Part shown: piece after piece, positions 59,501 through 64,000 of the stretch
Numbering within the stretch: the stretch's first letter is position 1
Layout of the letters: each line of letters opens with the position of its first letter
Source: Govania unica
GTDB taxonomy: Bacteria; Pseudomonadota; Alphaproteobacteria; Sphingomonadales; Govanellaceae
Reading direction: 5' to 3'
Assembly: GCF_027920805.1 (NCBI RefSeq)
Contig: NZ_JANWOI010000003.1
Location: 62,001-126,000, forward strand
DNA: 64,000 nt
The notes under the pieces: model-generated
What the model was told of the DNA's origin: nothing
Databases searched by the model: none
What the model saw: the letters and a program-made list of their open reading frames with translations, nothing else
Translations under genes and position numbers: made by a program

Positions 59501-59782
59501 GTCAGGGGAATAAGTCGGCTGGGTCTCAACCGCCATGCCGGTCAGCAGGGGCACAGCCTTGCCGCCCTTGATATCAAGCCGGTAAATATCGCCCAGCAGA
59601 TCAAACAGAATGGACTTGCCATCGGGCGACACATCAAGCGACATCCAGGTGCCGCTCGATACCGTAAAGTTCAAATTGCGCCCGGGCTGCATGGGCAAAC
59701 CGTTCTCGGCCCGGGCCGCCGTGCTCACAATCAAACCGGCGAGGGCAAGGGAGACCAGAGATTTTGAAAAGACCGGCGTCAT
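56570..59782 (-). CDS. Secreted amidohydrolase fused to a TolB-like β-propeller
   Basis: 1070 aa from ATG 59782 (GGAG 7 bp upstream; a TTG four codons earlier is the alternative). Signal peptide ends at ARAENG. Residues about 30-620 are PD40/TolB-type propeller repeats (SPDGKSILFDLLGD, TYSPDGRMIAFISDRGGNENVWV, SWSADGQSLTYITWD). The C-terminal amidohydrolase starts near 645 with HAHW in GFVDTHAHWAE and ends GSIEPGKFADLIILDKNP. Such fusions are periplasmic imidazolonepropionase-like hydrolases of unknown substrate. Ends in a 4-bp overlap with the PepSY-TM gene. Confidence 0.9.
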   Translation of the reverse strand: MTPVFSKSLVSLALAGLIVSTAARAENGLPMQPGRNLNFTVSSGTWMSLDVSPDGKSILFDLLGDIYRLDIKGGKAVPLLTGMAVETQPTYSPDGRMIAFISDRGGNENVWVAKADGSAARAISTLDNNMEFSSPAWSTDGKSVYVSHLTASLGVYELWQYMLDGSAPVRVTQGKISDDQPKSTRYTAVGAVASRDGKYLYYATRIGAHEDHTTFPAMTITRREIASGREEPVVSAQGSAFRPALSPDDRYLVYGTRYDSETGLRIHDLRTGEDRWLAYPVQLDQQEAFATSDILPRYSFTPDGKAIILSRGNKIKRIDVATGQATAIPFTADVKLGIGPSTRQDIREATGPVQARLVQTPATSPDGQSIAFSAMTQLYVMALDGSRPRLLPTHGQAAFHPSWSADGQSLTYITWDAKGGGHVWRMNKDGSKAVRLTREPGYYSNPIFTPDGRSVIALRSGNHARMHVLPFEFGTSRQADLVRIPLDGGDIKLIRSGSFGSVQFTRDAERIYLYGGDGLSSLRLDGSDYRQHLRVTGPGYYFLEGRFPVEDLRVSPDGKWAIVQIISEAYLVAIPDNATEVPVIDLGDPAAKTRKLTTIGADFIGWSDGGKTLNWTVGSTYFRLPLANVTFDKAPLTSIEKFPAIVEMPRDIPDGVILLRGATAITMKGDEVIEDADVLVIKNRIAAVGKRGTLEVPSTAEIRDISGQYVMPGFVDTHAHWAEIRRGVLDRESYPFLANLAYGVTAGLDVSTLTIDTLAYQDMIDAGMMIGPRAYSTSTAVFSFNEFQSLDHARNVLRRYKDYYRVDNLKEYRAGNRRQRQWVAMAAREIGLQPTTEGALNLKLDLSQIIDGFAGNEHTLVATPLGQDFVELVTRAHVSYSPTLIITHGGPPAYSHFYAANNVHDDPKVNHFFPHFAIDSKTRRGHWYSEKEFLYPRFAADAAKVYRAGGLLGVGSHSEFEGLAYHWEMQALASGGLTPHEVLKIATIGSSEVIGRKSELGSIEPGKFADLIILDKNPLLDIKNSLALRQVMKNGRLYNADTLDEVWPRQKPLPPLWFHGEAPPKSHRVP

Positions 59783-59794
59783 AGGGCGCTCCAA

Positions 59795-61072
59795 TCAGCG
59801 ATAAGAGGGCGGCAGGCCGGTCTCCGCAGCCTGCGGATGATAGCGGCGGGCAAGCTCGCCCTGACGCGTGCGCAACGACATGTCCTTGCCATCGATCAAG
59901 ATGGTTGTGGGCGCGCTTCGGGGATCAAGGGGATCGCCGTCCCAGATCACCAGATCCGCGGCTTGCCCCTTGGCGATGGTTGTCGCGGTATTCGACCATA
60001 TTTTCGCGCCATTCACAGTGATGGCATCAAGCGCCGCCTGCCAGGATAAACCATTGGCCACGGCCAGCCCCGCACCTTCGCGAATGGAGGATCCGGCGTT
60101 GTAGCTTTGCGCGATGCTGATGGTATAGAACCCGATCGTCACCCCGGCCTTATGGAGCAGCGCCGCATTGTCAAGCCGTGCCCCGACCTCGTCAAAGGTC
60201 ATGGGCAGATTGGCGAAGGGATTGAGCACCACCGGAATATTGCGCGCGGCCAACAGCGGCGCGACCCGCCAGGCCTCGGTGCCGCCCATGATCACAAGGC
60301 GCAATTTGTAATCGTCGGCGAGCGCTACGGCGGCGCGAATGTCGGACTCGCGTTCGACAAAGATCGCCAGCGGCACACGGCCGTCGATCACCGCCTGCAA
60401 AGCCTCGGCATCCGGGCGCTTGAGCAGATGATCGCGTGCGGGTGCGGTTTTATAACTTGCCGCATGGGCCTTGAAGGCGCGCGCTTCATCCAGGGCATTG
60501 CGCAATTCACCCCATTGGGCGCTGCGCGATTTGCCGCTTTCGTCTGCGGTCTCGGCCCCGATATGGGCGAATTCGGCAACCCGTGCCCGATCGAGCACGC
60601 GGCCGTCATCGCGCAAACGCATCAGCGCGGCAAAGCCGGAAAAGGGTGCGTCTGCCGAGGCGCTTGGAAAAATCACCGCGCTCGTCAGGCCATCGGCGCG
60701 CGCTTGCGACACCAGCAGGGAATTTCCATTCAGGCCATATTGCACATCGAAAGCCGGGCCGAGCACGTCTTTTGCAGCGGAGCTGTCATTGGTGTTCTGC
60801 GCGCTCGCCACTTCGATAATGCCGATCTGTGTCGCCGAATTGATCAGCCCCGGCGTGACGATGCGGCCTTCGGCATCAATGACCCGCGCTTCAGCTGGCG
60901 GTGCGGCATTGCTGACGGTGCTGATGCGGCCGTCGCGGATGACGACGGTGGCGTTGTCGATCACGCCCGCAGTTGCCCCATAAAGTTTGGCATGGATGAT
61001 GGCGATGGTTTCGGCCTGCGCGGGAATGCTGGTCGTGGCCAACACCGCGAGCAGGAGAGTTTTGCGGATCAT
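59795..61072 (-). CDS. Secreted amidohydrolase-like protein lacking the HxH metal motif
   Basis: 425 aa, signal peptide ending AQA-ET. The composite-domain start (IIHAKLYGATAGVIDNATVVIRDGRISTVSN) and end (KIWSNTATTIAKGQAADLVIWDGDPLDPRSAP) are typical of amidohydrolases. At the strand-1 metal site, where the family has HxH after PGLID, it reads TPGLINSATQIG, so both ligands are gone; the late His and Asp sites are also not obvious. It may be a non-catalytic partner of the neighbouring enzymes. ATGA overlap with the upstream gene and a 12-bp gap to the downstream one. Confidence 0.88.
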   Translation of the reverse strand: MIRKTLLLAVLATTSIPAQAETIAIIHAKLYGATAGVIDNATVVIRDGRISTVSNAAPPAEARVIDAEGRIVTPGLINSATQIGIIEVASAQNTNDSSAAKDVLGPAFDVQYGLNGNSLLVSQARADGLTSAVIFPSASADAPFSGFAALMRLRDDGRVLDRARVAEFAHIGAETADESGKSRSAQWGELRNALDEARAFKAHAASYKTAPARDHLLKRPDAEALQAVIDGRVPLAIFVERESDIRAAVALADDYKLRLVIMGGTEAWRVAPLLAARNIPVVLNPFANLPMTFDEVGARLDNAALLHKAGVTIGFYTISIAQSYNAGSSIREGAGLAVANGLSWQAALDAITVNGAKIWSNTATTIAKGQAADLVIWDGDPLDPRSAPTTILIDGKDMSLRTRQGELARRYHPQAAETGLPPSYR

Positions 61073-62478
61073 GGCCGTGCCCCCTCAACCTGTTGTCCCA
61101 CAGAAAAATCCGACCCGGGTTGATGGGTGCGATCCTTGCGGTCATAGGCAATGGCGCCATCGACGAACACCAGATCGGGTTTGCTGTAGATGCTGAACGG
61201 ATCGCCGGACCACAGCACCAGATCGGCATTCTTGCCAGGCTCAAGGGAGCCGATGCGGTCAGCCATGCCCATGGCGCGGGCCGGGTTCGAAGTCACCCAG
61301 CGGATGGCGACCTCACGCGGAATATCAATGCCCGCGCGTTTTCCGGCCCCCATGGCCTTGGCGGCTTCGATGGTGAGCCGCTGACCGATAATGGCGGAAT
61401 CCGAATGCATCATGGCGCAGCCACCGGCGGCTTCGATGAATGCAGCGTTTTCACGAATGCCGTCGAGCGCCTCCATCTTAAAACCCCACCAGTCGGACCA
61501 GACCGCAGCACAGATATTATTTTTCACCAAAAGATCGCTGATTTTATAGGCATCGGTCGCATGGTGAAAAGCCGCGATCTTGAAGCCGTAATCCTTCGAC
61601 AGATCAATCAAAGCCGCCATGTCATCGGAGCGGTAACAATGAATATGCACCTGCACATCGCCGCGCAACACAGCGGCCAAAGTCTCAAGTTTCAAATCAC
61701 GTGGTGCTTTTTTGCTGCCGTCTGCGGCATCCTCTTTGCGGCGGTAGTCCGCGGCGGCATCAAAGATCTGCCGGAACCCGGCGACAATGCCCATGCGGCT
61801 TCCGGGCGCACGATTGGTGCCGCCATAGGTATATTTCGGATTCTCGCCGCAGGCCATTTTAATGCCGCGTGGCGCATTCGGGAATTTCATCGCCTGCACG
61901 GTAGTGGCGGGAATGGTTTTGAGGATGGCGCTTTGTCCGCCAACCAGATTGCTTGACCCCGGCAGCACCTGCACAGTGGTCACGCCGCCCGCAAGCGCCA
62001 GTGCAAATCCCGGGTCCTGAGTATGCACCGAATGTTCGGCGCGCACATGGGCAGTGTTCGGGTCGGTCGTTTCATTGACGTCCCAGGTCTTGAGCTCGAC
62101 CGGTGTATAGGGCGTGGTTGCTGTGCCGAGATGGGTGTGAATATCAATAATGCCCGGCGTGATCCAGCGTCCCTTGGCATCGATCACCTGAGCCGTCTCA
62201 GGCACAGCGATGTCCCGACCGATGGCCACCAGCTTGCCGTCTCTGAGGTGGAGCTTGCCGTTCTCGATACGTTGCCCCTGACCATCAAGAATGATGGCAT
62301 TGACAATCACCGTCTCATGGGAGGGCAGGGGCCGATAGGTGCTCGGGAAGGTATCCGCCACCCCGGCCGTCACCGATGGCTTGACCGGCTCCGTCGCCGT
62401 TGCCGCACAACCGCTGATAATGAAGGCAAGCGGAATGGCCCAATACTGCGCCAAATTATGCCCATAGCGAAAGGCCAT
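61069..62478 (-). CDS. Amidohydrolase-family lipoprotein
   Basis: 469 aa. Lipobox ISGC with Cys24, so membrane-anchored in the cell envelope. Complete-looking metal site: HTH in PGIIDIHTHLG, further His in VQVHIHCYRSDD and AAFHHATDAYK, and Asp in MMHSDSAI. C-terminal composite domain GSLEPGKNADLVLWSGDPFS. It belongs to the imidazolonepropionase-like group that includes many secreted hydrolases and prolidase-like enzymes. First gene of a four-gene minus-strand operon with overlapping reading frames. Confidence 0.9.
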   Translation of the reverse strand: MAFRYGHNLAQYWAIPLAFIISGCAATATEPVKPSVTAGVADTFPSTYRPLPSHETVIVNAIILDGQGQRIENGKLHLRDGKLVAIGRDIAVPETAQVIDAKGRWITPGIIDIHTHLGTATTPYTPVELKTWDVNETTDPNTAHVRAEHSVHTQDPGFALALAGGVTTVQVLPGSSNLVGGQSAILKTIPATTVQAMKFPNAPRGIKMACGENPKYTYGGTNRAPGSRMGIVAGFRQIFDAAADYRRKEDAADGSKKAPRDLKLETLAAVLRGDVQVHIHCYRSDDMAALIDLSKDYGFKIAAFHHATDAYKISDLLVKNNICAAVWSDWWGFKMEALDGIRENAAFIEAAGGCAMMHSDSAIIGQRLTIEAAKAMGAGKRAGIDIPREVAIRWVTSNPARAMGMADRIGSLEPGKNADLVLWSGDPFSIYSKPDLVFVDGAIAYDRKDRTHQPGSDFSVGQQVEGARP

Positions 62479-62547
62479 GATCGGCTCCCCCTCTCACGCA
62501 AAAACTTTACGGATATTAGCAGATTTCAACTGACAGGGAACTGACGG

Positions 62548-62581
62548 AAAAAAACGCGCGGGCTGTCAGTGCAGCCCGCGC
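62548..62581 (-). terminator. Intrinsic terminator of the siderophore-type receptor gene
   Basis: Ten-bp perfect stem GCGCGGGCTG / CAGCCCGCGC with a 6-nt loop; on the minus strand it is followed by seven T residues after one G. It separates the receptor from the amidohydrolase operon. Confidence 0.88.
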
Positions 62582-62591
62582 TAGCCAGTGA

Positions 62592-64000
62592 TCAGAACTT
62601 CCGGGTCAGGGTCCCGGTCATCACGCGTTTCGTGCCATAAAAACAGTCGATGGCGCTGCTGCATCGACCGACATAGGTTACATTGAAGACGTTATTGGCA
62701 TTGAGAGCAAGACGCCAGTCTTCGCGGTCGTAATGGACGAGAGCATCGAAGAGCACAGGCGATTCATTCGGCCATTTGTTCAAGGCATCACCAAAGGCTT
62801 TGCTCAGGTACCGTCCGCCAACACCCGCGCCAAGTCCCGCGAGCGGGCCGGTCTGGAACGTGTAATCCACAAGCAAGGAAATCTTATGCTTCGGAACGGC
62901 CATAAGCTGTTTGCCGATTTCATCCAGATTGATGCTGTCCAGGACCTTCGAGTCTGTATAGCTGTAGGCCGCATTGATGCTCAACCGTTCATAAAAACGC
63001 GCAACGGCTTCAACTTCGATGCCCTTGACCTCGACTTCGCCCACCTGTGTCTGGAGGAAGGTCAATGTCGATGTCGTCACCATGTTTTTCTGTTTTAATT
63101 TATAAGCCGCGATGGACGCAAAGGCTTTCATACCTTCAGGCAGATTGCGTCCGTCATATTTGATGCCGGCTTCGATTTGTTGACCGGTCGAGGGCTTGAA
63201 GGGACGGAGGGTGACGATATCCATCCCTGAATTGGGCTGAAAGGATTTCGCCGCTTGAATATAGGGCGCAATACCAATATCGGTCACATAGTTCAAGCCC
63301 ACGCGATAAGAGAAGGCATCGTCTTTCTCTTTTGAAAGGGCGTGATGGCTGCGCACCATATCCTGGCGTCCGCTAAGTGTCAGGATCAGGTTGTCATATT
63401 TGATCTGGTCCTGAAGATAAACGCCATGCTGGTGCTGGAGCTGATTTGTATAAGGGATATTGGCGACCGGCGATGTGAAGGGGATATTATACACCGGGTT
63501 GAACACATCAATGGTCGGCACCGATCCGGGCGGCCATGTGGAAGAGGCAAAACCATATTTCGAGTTATTGCTGTAACGTCGGTAATCATAGCCGACCAGA
63601 ACCGAATGCTCAAAGTCACCGCTCTCGAATTTGATGCTCAGCCGGTTATCGATATTATAAGAACTGATCTTTTCATCGAAGGGAAAGCTCGCACGGTTGA
63701 CGGTGCGAAAATCATCCGGCACTCCGTCAAAGTTGTTGTCCACAAAGCCCTGTCCATAGACCGACTTCATCTTGCCGTCGGCGTGGAAATATTTGGCATT
63801 TTGCTGGAACCCGAAGATGTCGTTGAACTGATGAGAAAAGTCCCATCCAACGGCATATTGTTCCCGCTTGAAACTATTGATGTCGGGTTCGCCGAGATTG
63901 GTCCCGACCGGGATTTTGCCGAGCGGGTTCGGGAGCAAGGTTCCGAAGGCCGGAAGAAATCCGCCGCTGTCACCCGTCACTTTGTCATGCTGATAATAGG
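62592..64000 (-). CDS. TonB-dependent siderophore-type receptor, C-terminal part (runs off the window)
   Basis: At least 469 aa of the barrel; the frame is open through position 64000, so the signal peptide and plug lie outside. Barrel strands of the ferric-siderophore receptor type are clear (AVGWDFSHQFNDIFGFQQNAKYFHADGK, HSVLVGYDYRRYSNNSKYGF, VRSHHALSKEKDDAFSYRVGLNYV, FYGTKRVMTGTLTRKF with terminal Phe). GQQIEAGIKYDGRNLPEG is the usual 'extended-loop' motif. Expected to import a ferric chelate with TonB. Followed by a terminator, then by the amidohydrolase–PepSY-TM operon, whose PepSY-TM protein could be its reductase. Confidence 0.9.
   Translation of the reverse strand, partial: YYQHDKVTGDSGGFLPAFGTLLPNPLGKIPVGTNLGEPDINSFKREQYAVGWDFSHQFNDIFGFQQNAKYFHADGKMKSVYGQGFVDNNFDGVPDDFRTVNRASFPFDEKISSYNIDNRLSIKFESGDFEHSVLVGYDYRRYSNNSKYGFASSTWPPGSVPTIDVFNPVYNIPFTSPVANIPYTNQLQHQHGVYLQDQIKYDNLILTLSGRQDMVRSHHALSKEKDDAFSYRVGLNYVTDIGIAPYIQAAKSFQPNSGMDIVTLRPFKPSTGQQIEAGIKYDGRNLPEGMKAFASIAAYKLKQKNMVTTSTLTFLQTQVGEVEVKGIEVEAVARFYERLSINAAYSYTDSKVLDSINLDEIGKQLMAVPKHKISLLVDYTFQTGPLAGLGAGVGGRYLSKAFGDALNKWPNESPVLFDALVHYDREDWRLALNANNVFNVTYVGRCSSAIDCFYGTKRVMTGTLTRKF

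Noticed and set aside
57320-59767. 815-codon open frame on the plus strand opposite the propeller amidohydrolase
   Set aside because: Antisense shadow of a gene with clear domains; no ribosome-binding site or family similarity.

Overview
The window is 64 kb of a GC-rich chromosome that reads as an alphaproteobacterium. The evidence is the gene order ribF–ileS–lspA–BamF-type lipoprotein–two M16 peptidases, yajC–secD–secF–Mth938, the direct-repeat LexA box (GTTC-N7-GTTC) between uvrA and ssb, and trmFO. Several TonB-dependent receptors and many secreted peptidases and amidohydrolases suggest a heterotrophic lineage of the Sphingomonadales/Kordiimonadales/Emcibacterales kind. That placement is inference; no rRNA gene is present.

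Left part (1–31.8 kb) is mostly housekeeping: a TipF-like degenerate EAL protein, a HAD hydrolase, cheY–cheZ, a MaoC hydratase, ribF, ileS, lspA, BamF-type lipoprotein, paired M16 peptidases, mutL, a thioesterase, a DUF815 ATPase, the Sec accessory operon, a small membrane gene pair (52-aa ORF plus PuuD-like protein), a squalene/phytoene-synthase-like protein, trmFO, NrtS, an NTF2-like protein, a DUF2459 protein, uvrA/ssb, an aminotransferase, a MarR regulator and a threonine aldolase-like enzyme. Gene ends are littered with three families of intergenic palindromic repeats, one of which is amplified as a ~222-bp tandem array.

Middle part (31.9–47.7 kb) is more accessory. After tRNA-Glu(UUC) comes a Slam-type outer-membrane protein followed by a very large lipoprotein with three TbpB-like lobes, which looks like an undescribed Slam/surface-lipoprotein pair and is the most interesting system here. 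It is followed by an M20 peptidase, an MDR reductase, a secreted unknown, an ACE-like M2 peptidase lipoprotein, a PepSY peptide, a YajG-like lipoprotein and a TonB receptor with a perfect 18-bp palindrome just upstream. A strikingly AT-rich 730-codon gene of unknown function ends this part.

Right part (47.7–64 kb) holds two metabolic modules. The first is a hydantoin-type cluster: racemase, NCS1 permease, HyuB, HyuA and an Lrp/AsnC regulator; a 376-bp tandem duplication lies between permease and hyuB. The second is a minus-strand operon with overlapping genes: three secreted amidohydrolase-family proteins (one lipoprotein, one lacking the HxH metal motif, one fused to a TolB-like propeller) and a PepSY-TM protein. 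Upstream, behind its own terminator, is a siderophore-type TonB receptor that runs off the window edge.
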